DNA of 64,000 nucleotides, from NCBI GenBank assembly GCA_018806915.1, contig JAGKQI010000101.1, positions 496,001 through 560,000 on the forward strand, written 5' to 3'. The notes under the pieces were generated by a model, which worked only from the letters and a program-made list of their open reading frames with translations, was not told the DNA's origin and ran no database searches. Every line of letters begins with the position of its first letter. Within the stretch, counting starts at the first letter, position 1. Made by a program: the position numbers and the translations under genes. This DNA is from Phytophthora colocasiae. Its lineage: Eukaryota > Oomycota > Peronosporomycetes > Peronosporales > Peronosporaceae. Below, piece after piece: positions 51,440-60,893 of this stretch.

Positions 51440-53162
51440 CGCCTTCTCCAACCTCAGAGTCTTCCACGACTCTGCCGGCCTGAAAGAGCTGCTCATACTC
51501 TCGCAGTGACACCCACATTCGCTCATCATCGGTATCGTCCGGTGTACTCGTTCGTCGCCTTCCGGCATCACTTTGTGGTTGCAATTCCACCTCCAAGACG
51601 TACTGTCCGGCAGCGTTTCTTCTTCTTCGCCGTCGCAACTCCACCATCGGTCTACATTGCTGCCCACCGTCATCCTCACTCGGAACTGTTCGTTGCGTTC
51701 GTTTTGCAGATTCTCGTGCCGCTGCCGCGTTAACTGGAGCCGTCGTTGCTCCCACAATCTCTCTTGTCGTCTCTGCATCTGACGTCCGTTCGACGGTGCC
51801 TTCATCAATCAGCTCGTCCAAGATGTCGTCCGCTGCTTTCTGCAGATACTCAACAGGATAGTGATATGCCACCAAAAATGACACGTGCGCTATTATCAGC
51901 TCGCCTTCATCGTTCTGATCTTCTCTTTGCAGCAGGAAGTTATCGAAACCCGCCGGTTCCAACACTCTCAACGGTCCAATCCAATTGTGCACAAACTTCG
52001 AAGCCTTAGCTCCTCGTGGAGGTCGATACATCCAGACTTTATCACCACTTACAAATGTCTGTCGTTTTCTCGTTCTTCGATTGTAGTATTTTGCCTGTCG
52101 CCTCTGTTCCCGTTCTCGAGCTTCGTCCGCACATTCAACACTGTCCTTTAGTGCCGTCACTAGTTTTCGATGGTACTCAGTCAAGTCTCCAGCCTCGGTC
52201 ACATGCATAGCTCGTAGTAACTCGTTTGGCGTCCGTAGCTTACGTCCCATCATAAGTTCGTTGGGAGATAGCGCAACTGTCGAATGTCTTCCGGAATTGT
52301 AGGAATACACTGCGAAGTCCACCCAATTGTCCCAATCACACTGCTTCTCATCACTCATGTACGTTGCCACACAGTCTTTCCACGTACGATGAAATCGTTC
52401 AACTAACCCGATCATTTGTGGTCGATATGGTACAGGATTTTTCTGCTGCGCCTGTAACAAGTACATCAACTCGTCGATCACTTTGCCAGTCAACTCCGGT
52501 GCTCCGTCCGTCAGCAATTCACGAAATGGTCCGAATTTCAACACGATGTTCTTCATCAAGAACGCTGCCACATTCTCAGCTTCGTGCGACTCCACCGTAG
52601 TTGCCACCGCGTATCGCGTCACGTACTCAACGGCTGCGATCACATATCGTTGTCCGTTATCTCCAACAGGTAGGGGCCCCGCCACATCTAACGCCCAACG
52701 ATCTCCAACAATTCCACCTCTCAAACTTCTTAGTGGCGGTATCACATCTCGCGGTCTCGCTTTACGACTTCCACAATCTTGGCATCCACGCACCCAACGT
52801 CGTACTTCTCTCGCTAGGTTCGGCCACCAATAAATCTGTGCAACTCGCGCTTGTGTATGTGTCGTCCGTAGATGTCCAGCCCAAATCGAATCATGGCACT
52901 CTTTAAATGCCAACGCCCACAGTGCAGGTGGTAAAATCACGCGCAATCCGTCCGGAGTTTCAATCACAGCCAACCCGTAGCTCGTCGTCACATGCATGTT
53001 CCTGTACTCGCCTTCCTTGATCAATCTCTGCACCATTTTGCTCTTCGTTTGTGCATCCGTGATCTCTTCGTCTGTCAATTGTAATGTATCGCCGTGTTCT
53101 CTTCGCTGCCGTCGTTCTTCCGCACTACGTTCCGAAAGCTGGTATCGCTGGCTCTGGGACAT
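51435..53162 (-). CDS. gypsy 1 integrase
   Basis: 575-codon frame. Motifs: H2C2-type zinc region (HDSIWAGHLRTTHTQARV, CQDCGSRKARP) and the DDE core, with D in WALDVAGPL, D in LLTDGAPELTG and E in GLVERFHRTWKD. A basic C-terminal tail (VELRRRRRRNAAG) may contact chromatin. The catalytic triad is complete. The frame differs from that of the reverse transcriptase, so expression needs frameshifting or an indel accounts for the change. Confidence 0.85.
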   Translation of the reverse strand: MSQSQRYQLSERSAEERRQRREHGDTLQLTDEEITDAQTKSKMVQRLIKEGEYRNMHVTTSYGLAVIETPDGLRVILPPALWALAFKECHDSIWAGHLRTTHTQARVAQIYWWPNLAREVRRWVRGCQDCGSRKARPRDVIPPLRSLRGGIVGDRWALDVAGPLPVGDNGQRYVIAAVEYVTRYAVATTVESHEAENVAAFLMKNIVLKFGPFRELLTDGAPELTGKVIDELMYLLQAQQKNPVPYRPQMIGLVERFHRTWKDCVATYMSDEKQCDWDNWVDFAVYSYNSGRHSTVALSPNELMMGRKLRTPNELLRAMHVTEAGDLTEYHRKLVTALKDSVECADEAREREQRRQAKYYNRRTRKRQTFVSGDKVWMYRPPRGAKASKFVHNWIGPLRVLEPAGFDNFLLQREDQNDEGELIIAHVSFLVAYHYPVEYLQKAADDILDELIDEGTVERTSDAETTREIVGATTAPVNAAAARESAKRTQRTVPSEDDGGQQCRPMVELRRRRRRNAAGQYVLEVELQPQSDAGRRRTSTPDDTDDERMWVSLREYEQLFQAGRVVEDSEVGEGV

Positions 53163-53221
53163 CGGTACTCGGTGCTGCTCATCATCCGGCCTCTTATCAG
53201 CTCATGGCCATCCACCGCTCG

Positions 53222-55012
53222 CTATCCCGTGGTTCGTGTCTGTCCCGCTGGTCGCCCAACATTGCTCCTTTCGTTCGCTGGCTTCTGTTTGTTCACGGCA
53301 CTCACGATCCGTCGTTCAGGCTCGTCATCAGCGTCGTCATCGGCATCGTTGTCGGCGTCGCTATCGGCACTGTCATCGGCGTCGTCATCGTACACTAACT
53401 GCACCTCCCGCGACTCGCTGGTTGTTCGCTTTAGCGCTTCACGTCGTGATAATGGTTTCTTCTTCGTCAGTGTCTTTGCCGTAGTAGCATCTCGCCGTCT
53501 AGTGTCCATCGTATTCGTTTTGTGTCGTCCACTAGCCGTCCGTCGATCACGACTCGTAGCATTAGGGCGTCGTACTGCATTCACATTCCGCTTCACCACA
53601 GGCACACCCGTCGTCGCATTTGTTCGCACCTCTGTCACGCTGCACGCCTTCTCCAGACTCGAATCATCAACTCCACCAGGTTCTCCGTCATCAGCCTCTC
53701 GTTCGTTATCGTAATTACAAAGTGCCGTTTGTTGAACATCACTGACATCGTTCCCTTTTTGCATTGCAGCTTGTTCTTTCGTTGGTTTAATGCGCGTTCG
53801 TTCATTGTCAGGATCACCATCGCCCAAGTTCCTTTCTGAGTCTCGTCCTCGTGGCGTATCGCCATGGTCCTTGCCGTCATCCGCCACAGTTCCGCCAGTC
53901 GTAGCCGTAATAGACACCGCACTCAATCTCGGGGCCCTTCTTCTTTTCTTTCGTCTTCGGCCAGCCGCCGCCTTCACCTTATACACCACCGGTGCTCTCG
54001 ACAGTGCATCCGCAACTACGTTTGTGTTTCCAGGTCTGTATTCCACGTCAAAGTCGTACTCCTGCAACGTCAACGCCCATCGGTGCAATTTACCGGTCAA
54101 GTTGGTGCTGGTCATCAACCACTTCAAAGCCGCGTGATCAGTGACTATCACGAATCTCCGTCCATACAGGTAAGGTCGAAACAATTTTATCGCCCACACC
54201 ACTGCCAGACATTCTAAATCCGTAATTCCGTACTTTGTTTCAGCTTCGTTGTTGACTTTGCTCGCATACGCCACAGGCCTCCAGCCATCGCCATCGTTCT
54301 GCATCAGACTCGCGCCCAAGCCTATCGTACTCGCATCAGTAAATAGTCGAAACGGAAGTCGGAAATCAGGGTAGCGTAACACCGGTTTTGTAGTTAGCAC
54401 TCGTTTTACCTCATCGAATGCAGCGTCTTGCGCTGCCCCCCAGTCCCAATGCACGTTCTTCCTCAACAGCTTCGTTAGTGGCTCCATCATCGATCCGAAC
54501 CCCTTCACGAATTTTCGGTAGTATCCAGCCAAGTGCACGAACCGCTTCACTTCCACCGCGTCCGTCGGTTTCGGGAATTCACGTACAGCGTTCACCAGTC
54601 GATCCAGTGGTCGCACACCTTCCTTACTAAGTTCATGCCCGAGATACTCCATCGTCTCCGTTGCAAATACACATTTCTTCAACTTCAATGTCAGACCAGC
54701 ACTGGACAACCGTTCCAGCACACACGCCAACTCCAGAATGTGTCGTTCAATTCCGCCTCTAGTGTAGATCACGATGTCATCTAGATAGACCAAGCACGTA
54801 GTCCAGGTTAAGCCACGTAATACACTGTTCATCATTCGTTGAAATGTCGATGGTGCGTTCATCAGTCCAAATGGCATCCTCGTGAACTGGTACAAACCCT
54901 GCTTCGTAGTAAAGGCCGTCATCGCTTTGTCATTCAATGCCATTAGAATTTGCCAATAACCCGCTTTCAAATCAAGAGTAGTGAACAACAGTGAACCACC
55001 CAAAGATTCCAA
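53222..55012 (-). CDS. gypsy 1 reverse transcriptase palm and RNase H, plus charged linker
   Basis: 596 codons. RT motifs: LDLKAGYWQI, FTRMPFGLMNAPSTFQ, and the catalytic LVYLDDIVIY; connection LAGYYRKFVKGF. RNase H: FTDASTIGLGASLMQ, TDLECLAVVWAIKLFRPYL, VTDHAALKWLM, and the NVVADALSR end. About 230 residues of disordered Arg/Asp-rich sequence follow, including a run of Asp-Asp-Ala-type acidic repeats, before the stop at 53222. Such a long spacer between RNase H and integrase is unusual. Confidence 0.85.
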   Translation of the reverse strand: MESLGGSLLFTTLDLKAGYWQILMALNDKAMTAFTTKQGLYQFTRMPFGLMNAPSTFQRMMNSVLRGLTWTTCLVYLDDIVIYTRGGIERHILELACVLERLSSAGLTLKLKKCVFATETMEYLGHELSKEGVRPLDRLVNAVREFPKPTDAVEVKRFVHLAGYYRKFVKGFGSMMEPLTKLLRKNVHWDWGAAQDAAFDEVKRVLTTKPVLRYPDFRLPFRLFTDASTIGLGASLMQNDGDGWRPVAYASKVNNEAETKYGITDLECLAVVWAIKLFRPYLYGRRFVIVTDHAALKWLMTSTNLTGKLHRWALTLQEYDFDVEYRPGNTNVVADALSRAPVVYKVKAAAGRRRKKRRRAPRLSAVSITATTGGTVADDGKDHGDTPRGRDSERNLGDGDPDNERTRIKPTKEQAAMQKGNDVSDVQQTALCNYDNEREADDGEPGGVDDSSLEKACSVTEVRTNATTGVPVVKRNVNAVRRPNATSRDRRTASGRHKTNTMDTRRRDATTAKTLTKKKPLSRREALKRTTSESREVQLVYDDDADDSADSDADNDADDDADDEPERRIVSAVNKQKPANERSNVGRPAGQTRTTG

Positions 55013-56453
55013 AGTTTCGTCGATTCGTGGTAGCGGATATACATCTTTCCGAGTGATCTTGTTCAGTGCTCTGTAGTCTACACAGAATCGTACTTCGCCA
55101 TCTTTTTTTCCGTACTAGGACCACAGGAAACCCCCACGCTCTGTTGCCTTCTTCGATCACGCCCGCAGCTAGCATCTTCTTCACGTTTTCTTCAATAATG
55201 GCATCTTCCGTTTGAGCTTGACGTCTTCTCTTCATCATGATCGGTGCCGCGTTGCCGGTATCAATGTGATGCTCAACAGGTAGCGCTGTGGCAGGTGGAC
55301 AGTCATCTTTGTTCGTCAATAGCTCCGGATAAGCTCGCAATAGCTTCAGGATCAGCTCGCGACTCTCTGTGTCCTGCACTCCAGTCACCACTTCATTTTC
55401 GTTGTCCAGTGGCTTGCTGTCACTCATCTCGTTCAACCACTGTTTCAATCGATCTTGCTGCAACGCACCATTCATTTCTAGGATCTCAACATCTTCATCC
55501 AGAGGTATCCACGTGCCGAGAGCTTTCTTCGATGGTAGCTTCACTCTTCCATTCGCGGAGTTCACCATTGGCACCCATGCTTTGCCGTTCTGCACCGTCG
55601 TCACCGTGGCGCTCAACATCACTGCACCCGTTCGTCTACTCGGTACAAATATGCCAACCTCGCCATCGGGAGCTGCTACAGCTACTTCCACCGAAGTCAC
55701 TGCTCTGCCCTGCAATTGCGTCCGTTTAGCCATCCTCACTGCTGCCACTCGAGCACCGTTCGCGTTGTTCGTAGTCCCTGTCGTAGTGTGAAACGGTATG
55801 ATCACCTTCCGATCATCTTCTCGATAGCTCAACTCGTTTCGTTCAAAATCCATGGTAGCACCGTGTTGTCGCAGGAAGTCAACGCCCAACAGAAAGTCAC
55901 TCGTACAGCCATCTACAATACATGCGTCCGCATATACCGTCTCACCAAACACAGTCTTGAATTGGAACCTCCACATGCCAATCACATCCAACAAGAAGCC
56001 ACCTATTCCTTCAACGTAGTCGATAGGCGCATCTCCTTCTATTCGATCACCATGTTTCATCCAGTCAGTTCCAGCAATTGTGTATCGCGCACAACTGTCC
56101 AGTTTGATTCCATGCCAGATATTGTTCACCAACACCTTTGCCGTAGGTAAACCGTCCTCAGAGCTCACCGTTGTCTCGTCACCATTGTCACCGGTCGACG
56201 ATCGACTAACATCTCCTCGTATGCGCTTCACCAACTTCACTGGCACCGGTTTCGAACGACTCTCATCTTCATTTGTTCGCGGTTCCGCTTTACGTCGCTC
56301 TCGTCGCTTGTTCAACGCTTGCAGACCATCAACTGCCTCTTTAATGCGGCTCAATCGTAATGCGAGTCTGTTCAGCCTTTGTTTGCTCTGCCAATTCTCG
56401 TTCGGCTCGTAGCTTTGCTTGTCGTCGCTGTCGGGCGTCTTTTCGTGCTGCAC
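54972..56453 (-). CDS. gypsy 1 protease and N-terminal reverse transcriptase
   Basis: 493 codons. The aspartic protease-like region has LDSCARYTIAGTDWM in place of the usual D-T/S-G, with the flap region and FLLGVDFLRQHGATMDF. The start of RT is PVEHHIDTGNAAPIMMKRRR, then IEENVKKMLAAGVIEEG, GFPVVLVRKK. The frame is lost at an A7 run (55107-55113) and continues in the next frame as the RT palm. Confidence 0.8.
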   Translation of the reverse strand: MQHEKTPDSDDKQSYEPNENWQSKQRLNRLALRLSRIKEAVDGLQALNKRRERRKAEPRTNEDESRSKPVPVKLVKRIRGDVSRSSTGDNGDETTVSSEDGLPTAKVLVNNIWHGIKLDSCARYTIAGTDWMKHGDRIEGDAPIDYVEGIGGFLLDVIGMWRFQFKTVFGETVYADACIVDGCTSDFLLGVDFLRQHGATMDFERNELSYREDDRKVIIPFHTTTGTTNNANGARVAAVRMAKRTQLQGRAVTSVEVAVAAPDGEVGIFVPSRRTGAVMLSATVTTVQNGKAWVPMVNSANGRVKLPSKKALGTWIPLDEDVEILEMNGALQQDRLKQWLNEMSDSKPLDNENEVVTGVQDTESRELILKLLRAYPELLTNKDDCPPATALPVEHHIDTGNAAPIMMKRRRQAQTEDAIIEENVKKMLAAGVIEEGNRAWGFPVVLVRKKRWRSTILCRLQSTEQDHSERCISATTNRRNFGIFGWFTVVHYS

Positions 56454-57069
56454 GCCGCACCAATCGCCGCTGAGCAGTTAGTCGTCGTCGTGCTACCGTC
56501 TTCTCGTCAGAGTCATGTGCAGGAACCTTCGCGCCTTCTCCAGTTTCAAGCGTTCCGTTCTCTTGTGGATCCGCTGTTATCGTTCGTGCTTTCGTCTGGT
56601 CATCAAGCGCCACAACACGTTCGACATTCGCTGGTACGCTTGCCTGTTCACTCGGTTCACGGGCGCCGTCCGGTCGATCGTGGCTCGGTCGTTCCTGTTC
56701 ATCATGGGCACCGTCACTTTGATCACTCTTCGTTGCCGTTTCGCCGTTCCATTGACTCGGTGCGTTCGTTTCTCGCCGAATCGCGGCCATAGCGTTGCTC
56801 TTCGACTCATCTTTCGTCGTTTCTCGTGTAGCTTCATTCACTTGGGTCATCATACGCGTCGCCGTTGCCATGCCAGGTCGCACAGTTGCCACGTAGATTG
56901 CCGCTCGTTCATCATCACGTTCTTCTTCATTCCGTCTCATTCCAGCAATTACTGCGTTCACCCGAGCCACCGCGTGTGTCTGGAGTTTCGCTATCGTCGT
57001 AGGTCGCTCTGATGCCGGGTTTCCGTCAACGTTGCTTCGGTCTCCATTCGCAGTCCGTCGGGGAGTCAC
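56341..57069 (-). CDS. gypsy 1 intermediate basic/acidic region
   Basis: 242 codons between the zinc knuckles and the protease, in its own frame. No family recognised: Ala/Arg/Glu-rich, disordered, ending in a strongly basic helix (VARRRLTAQRRLVRRAARKD). It overlaps the next frame by about 110 bases and probably forms a gag-pol spacer. Confidence 0.6.
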   Translation of the reverse strand: MTPRRTANGDRSNVDGNPASERPTTIAKLQTHAVARVNAVIAGMRRNEEERDDERAAIYVATVRPGMATATRMMTQVNEATRETTKDESKSNAMAAIRRETNAPSQWNGETATKSDQSDGAHDEQERPSHDRPDGAREPSEQASVPANVERVVALDDQTKARTITADPQENGTLETGEGAKVPAHDSDEKTVARRRLTAQRRLVRRAARKDARQRRQAKLRAERELAEQTKAEQTRITIEPH

Positions 57070-57098
57070 ATGTACATTCGGACGTCGTATTCCCCGTA

Positions 57099-57917
57099 CT
57101 ACACCCGGTTTTCGTTTCCCGCTGATTTCTGCATTGCCACGGCTCGCTTCTGCAGGTACTCGTCGTTGCGCTTCTTGGCTTCTTCGTTAGTGCAGTCTCG
57201 AGCAAAATGTCCACGTTGCTGACATGCATAACATCTCGGCTCAGTTGTGCAATGCGATGACCAGTGTCCTTCTTTTCCGCAGTGGAAACAAGTTCCAGGT
57301 GGTTGTCGCTCTCGTCCTCCAGCCGTCTGTTGTCGTACTTCTACAATTCTGGTCTCGCCATAGTGACTGTCATCAGCTGCTGCTCGTTTTACCGCAGCCA
57401 TTGTCGGATTTGTCTTCGGTCGCTTCGTTCGTGGTGCCTCCATTTCTTCCTCGGAGCTAGAGTCAATCATTGTTCGCTTCACTGGCTTTCTCGTCTTCGG
57501 CTTGGTGGCATCCGGCTTGACTTTCGGCTTCGCTTTCTTTTTCTCAGGCTTTGGTTTCACCGCCCAATATCTGCCATTCCAAGATTTTCCAGGTGGAAAC
57601 TCGTACACTCCAGCAGGTCCGTTATAAACACCTTGTTGATTGTTACACACTGCCATTGCGTCTGACACTTGTTTCATCACTGCATTCTCGCTCACAGTCT
57701 CTTCCGGTTTCTCAATGGGGATCGTCAACGTGCCCACGCCTGGAATAATCACCATTCGTTTCTCTTCACTGGTTGTCGTCGGAACTGCTGGACCTGGAGG
57801 TGTCGACTGATTTGCTCCCAACATTGTCGGTACGGCGTAGTCCATCGGGTCATCTATCTCAATCGCTTTCTCCACCGCTTCTTCCAACGTCGCAGGTCTC
57901 GGTGGTTGCTTCACCAA
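57099..57917 (-). CDS. gypsy 1 gag C-terminus with two CCHC zinc knuckles
   Basis: 272 codons. It starts with the capsid end (VKQPPRPATLEEAVEKAIEI) and has a Lys-rich nuclear-signal-like stretch. Two zinc knuckles follow, CFHCGKEGHWSSHC and CYACQQRGHFARDC, for RNA binding. The frame upstream also reads FYRCIDKTLRQLVKQ, showing that it is joined to the rest of gag through a deletion near 57955. Confidence 0.82.
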   Translation of the reverse strand: MVKQPPRPATLEEAVEKAIEIDDPMDYAVPTMLGANQSTPPGPAVPTTTSEEKRMVIIPGVGTLTIPIEKPEETVSENAVMKQVSDAMAVCNNQQGVYNGPAGVYEFPPGKSWNGRYWAVKPKPEKKKAKPKVKPDATKPKTRKPVKRTMIDSSSEEEMEAPRTKRPKTNPTMAAVKRAAADDSHYGETRIVEVRQQTAGGRERQPPGTCFHCGKEGHWSSHCTTEPRCYACQQRGHFARDCTNEEAKKRNDEYLQKRAVAMQKSAGNENRV

Positions 57918-59233
57918 CTGGCGTAAGGTTTTGTCAATGCATCGGTAGAATTCAACTTCGTCCAGGTACGATCTTTCCTATGCAATCTCCGATCCATATT
58001 AACCCACCATCGTGCTGCGCTTTCCATCAGCTTATTACCCAGAATGAAATACAACGAACGATCAGACCATTCGCCACGTCCTGATTCTCGAGCTCCTCTC
58101 AGTGCCAAATCTATACGATCAACCCACGTGGACACGGAAGCCCTCGGTGTCGGGGTAAAACTCGGCAATTCCAAGTCTTTAATGTTCCTCGCTCGTCGTT
58201 GGTATCGACCACCGCGTTCCTCGGATCTTCTGCGTGCTCTGCTCTCATTCCGACCACGTCGCTCTCGTCGGTCACGTCGCTCTCGAGCTCTAGGTCGTTC
58301 ATTTGGTTCGTGGCGTCGTCCACGTCGTCGCAATCCATGGTGTCGCCGTCGCTCGGCATTAGAATGGTCGCTAGTGCCGCTGCTTCCATCATAACTGGAA
58401 TTACTTCCAGAGCTTTCGTTCGAGCCATCACTGTCATGTCCATGCGGTCGCCCATGATCGCTTTCACTGTCATCACCGTCAGAGCTATCACTGTTGTCTG
58501 GTGGTGGATCTCCACGTGCTGCTCGCCGAGGTGGTGATCGTGATCGTTGTCGCTGTAGTTCTCTATGCTCATGCCTATCAGCTGGTGATCGTCTCCGTTC
58601 GTTTCCATGCTCCCGTCGCTGACTTCGTGGTCTCGGAACGCCATCATCACGACGTCGGTATTCCTTTCGATGCGCCTCCCGTTCTCGTGGCCTACTTCGT
58701 GAGTGTTGGTCGTCTACATCCCCGTGTCGATATTCATCCCGCCGAGATTCGCGTACACGTTGTCGTACACCTCGTGATTCTATGCGTTGTTGATCGTGGT
58801 CCTGGGCTTCTTGTCCCACGTCTCGCTGGGGTGCCATAGGTACTTCAAGTATCGGTGCTGCATTTTCCTGGACTTCCATTCGTTCTGCTGACTCCAAAGG
58901 CTGTTGCTCCGCCTGAGGTCGCTCAACTGCATCATTCGTCTCCGGAAACCGATCTACCACCTGCGTTGTCAATCTCCGCAAGCCTACAGCTAACTCTCGT
59001 ATTCCATTCGGCATTGAGTCTCCGTCCACTGCTTTGCTACGGGACACTGCTGTTTCCAATCGTTGTACCATCTTCACAAAAGCTTCCAGCTCAGCATCGG
59101 TAGGACCTTCATCAGCTTGCTCTGTTAATGTATCAGTAGCTTCGTCACCCACGGACTCTACGGTTCTGGTGCGCGTCCGTTCCATTGCTTCTTCGTCTGC
59201 TTCCAACGCTACTTCACCACTCGGCGCCTCCAC
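57911..59233 (-). CDS. gypsy 1 gag N-terminus, Arg/Ser-rich
   Basis: 440 codons from a GTG; no in-frame ATG exists just upstream, and the first in-frame Met is in EEAMERTRTR. An acidic N-terminus is followed by an extensive Arg/Glu/Ser-rich tract (RRDRRERRGRNESRARRRSE). The capsid-type segment comes next (LELPSFTPTPRASVSTWVD, LMESAARWWVNMDRRL) and breaks off at TWTKL. The middle of the capsid is missing here. Confidence 0.75.
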   Translation of the reverse strand: MEAPSGEVALEADEEAMERTRTRTVESVGDEATDTLTEQADEGPTDAELEAFVKMVQRLETAVSRSKAVDGDSMPNGIRELAVGLRRLTTQVVDRFPETNDAVERPQAEQQPLESAERMEVQENAAPILEVPMAPQRDVGQEAQDHDQQRIESRGVRQRVRESRRDEYRHGDVDDQHSRSRPREREAHRKEYRRRDDGVPRPRSQRREHGNERRRSPADRHEHRELQRQRSRSPPRRAARGDPPPDNSDSSDGDDSESDHGRPHGHDSDGSNESSGSNSSYDGSSGTSDHSNAERRRHHGLRRRGRRHEPNERPRARERRDRRERRGRNESRARRRSEERGGRYQRRARNIKDLELPSFTPTPRASVSTWVDRIDLALRGARESGRGEWSDRSLYFILGNKLMESAARWWVNMDRRLHRKDRTWTKLNSTDALTKPYASW

Positions 59234-59282
59234 ATCATCACTGGTGTCGTTGTCTTCCGCTTTCGCTTCATCATCTCGTGGA

Positions 59283-59430
59283 TTTGGCTTCTTACTGCGA
59301 TGGACCCCGAGTTGACAAGTCGGCAGCAGAAGCGAGAGTGAACGCCCGATACCGGTTTAAAGATGAGCCTTATGCCGATTTCGCTGCTGGGTTACGAGAA
59401 GCTGCGGACAGATGTTTTCGTTGATGCTGT
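59283..59430 (+). pseudogene. Inverted gag capsid fragment of gypsy 1
   Basis: Plus-strand frame RVDKSAAEARVNARYRFKDE, then PYADFAAGLREAADRCF. In gypsy gag proteins this type of sequence belongs between the TWTKL segment and FYRCIDKTLRQL, exactly what is absent from the minus-strand gag at about 57955. It lies in the opposite orientation between the leader and the gag N-terminus. Confidence 0.65.
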
Positions 59431-59504
59431 CACTGTGGATGTACGTGTGCTCATTGTATTTGTTTCTTTCCGTCGTTTTCGTAATTCACGCTTTTTCGAT
59501 AATA

Positions 59505-59522
59505 GCCCCTGTATGACCACCA
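59505..59522 (-). other. gypsy 1 primer-binding site
   Basis: Directly next to the 5' LTR the minus strand reads TGGTGGTCATACAGGGGC. A PBS starting TGG pairs with a tRNA 3' CCA end. The tRNA was not identified. Confidence 0.6.
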
Positions 59523-60323
59523 TGTGACGATACCAATCCCAATAGGGTCTCAATCTGCTTCACTCTCTTGCAGATTGAGTGGCGTCCAGTACTGCGCTGG
59601 GTGGTCTCGCCGGGTTCTTGTATATCGTGCACAACTTCAACGTCAACAACACTCGTCGGGCCCAGCTCACCTGCGCCGGAACGTCTCCGTCCCTATTTGT
59701 ATTCAACTCAATCAATGCAATCTAAAGAATGCGACTCGTTCTCTATCTTGCGCCTAAACCAGTCGTCCGTCCAAACAATTGCCTACACCAACAACTGCCC
59801 TTGGATCCCGTACTAAACGTTGAGGAATCTCAACTAATGACCCGTTCCCGGTGGCCCGTCGTTGGTTCGGTCACTCACTCGTCTAGCACCGCCCAAAGCT
59901 TCAGTTGTAGTCTAGTCAACCGCTCGTCCACACTACCCGTCCAGTCGCCGTCCAGAGTCTCACTTGCACTCCGTTCGTCGAAGTCGTTCGTCACTCGTGC
60001 TCCACCTGTCAAGTTTTGGAGTGTCGTCTCTCTCTCTTGCGCTCCACCTGGCCAGTTACGAAGTGAGGTCTCCGTCCAGCCGTCTCAATCGGCTACTTCG
60101 CTCTTCGCTCACTGCTTTAGCGCCCTGCACACCCATGAGCCAGCTGCTCTCCTGAGTCGCAGTTGTTCCAAGATCGCTCCACTTCGTGGATCGCTCGCAC
60201 TTCAACGTCGTTCTCACGTCGATCTTCCTCATCGAACCGTCGGCTCGCACGTCCAGCATCCACATCACGCCGCACGCCATTAACCGCCATCGACTCGTCC
60301 ATCAATAGGCTTGTCCTATTACA
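59523..60323 (-). repeat. 5' LTR of gypsy element 1
   Basis: 801 bp, same ends and apparently the same sequence as the 3' LTR at 50639-51439; the reading frames within both give the same peptides. Confidence 0.9.
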
Positions 60324-60893
60324 TGTAGTAACAGTACGAGACCCGTATATCGTCGTAGCTTTCAGCAGCACCGCAAGTTGTCGCCGATATCACTGCTGAT
60401 GCTGTGGGATTCAACCGTAAGTCAACCGCTTTCACTCGATATTCACAGTGCACTTTGATTATCGAGTTGAAGAACTGCAAAATGTTGCCTTGGTTCGAAG
60501 TGTAACGGGGTTACATTGAAGAGTGACTTTAGTCACTCTTCCGAAGTGGATACATTTGGTGTGTCACACATCATGGTGACACGTGGCAGGTGGCTCCGCA
60601 CTCACCTTCTATATAGGTTACACTATAGATATCTTTTAGTTTGTATTGCAGGCCAAGCTAACAAGTATCTATAATATATTCAGTCTTAAATCTACCTAAT
60701 ATTTACTTAGTCTCCCCAAGTCTTTGGGGACCGAGTGAACTGCCGTTCACTAGGAGTTTGTATACTCCAAGCCTTCCTCTGTGTGAAGTGCTGTGTGACC
60801 CCCGTCACACTTGGTAGCACTTGTAGTCAATCCTACGCCTACGCGGGTAGATTGATTACCTGAATCCTCTGTGGCCAGAAGTAGTTGGCCACC

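Larger units (their letters stand above)
50639..60323 (-). mobile_element. Ty3/gypsy LTR retrotransposon, 9.7 kb, full length, rearranged gag
   Basis: 9685 bp, coding on the minus strand. Two 801-bp LTRs (50639-51439, 59523-60323) look identical over the long stretches compared, and a 4-bp target duplication TGTA flanks the element. Order: gag, zinc knuckles, protease, reverse transcriptase, RNase H, long charged linker, integrase. The reading frame changes five times. A central gag piece is missing from its place and lies inverted beside the leader. Confidence 0.93.

Noticed and set aside
53996..57665. Plus-strand frames across gypsy 1
   Set aside because: Antisense to RT, protease and gag motifs.
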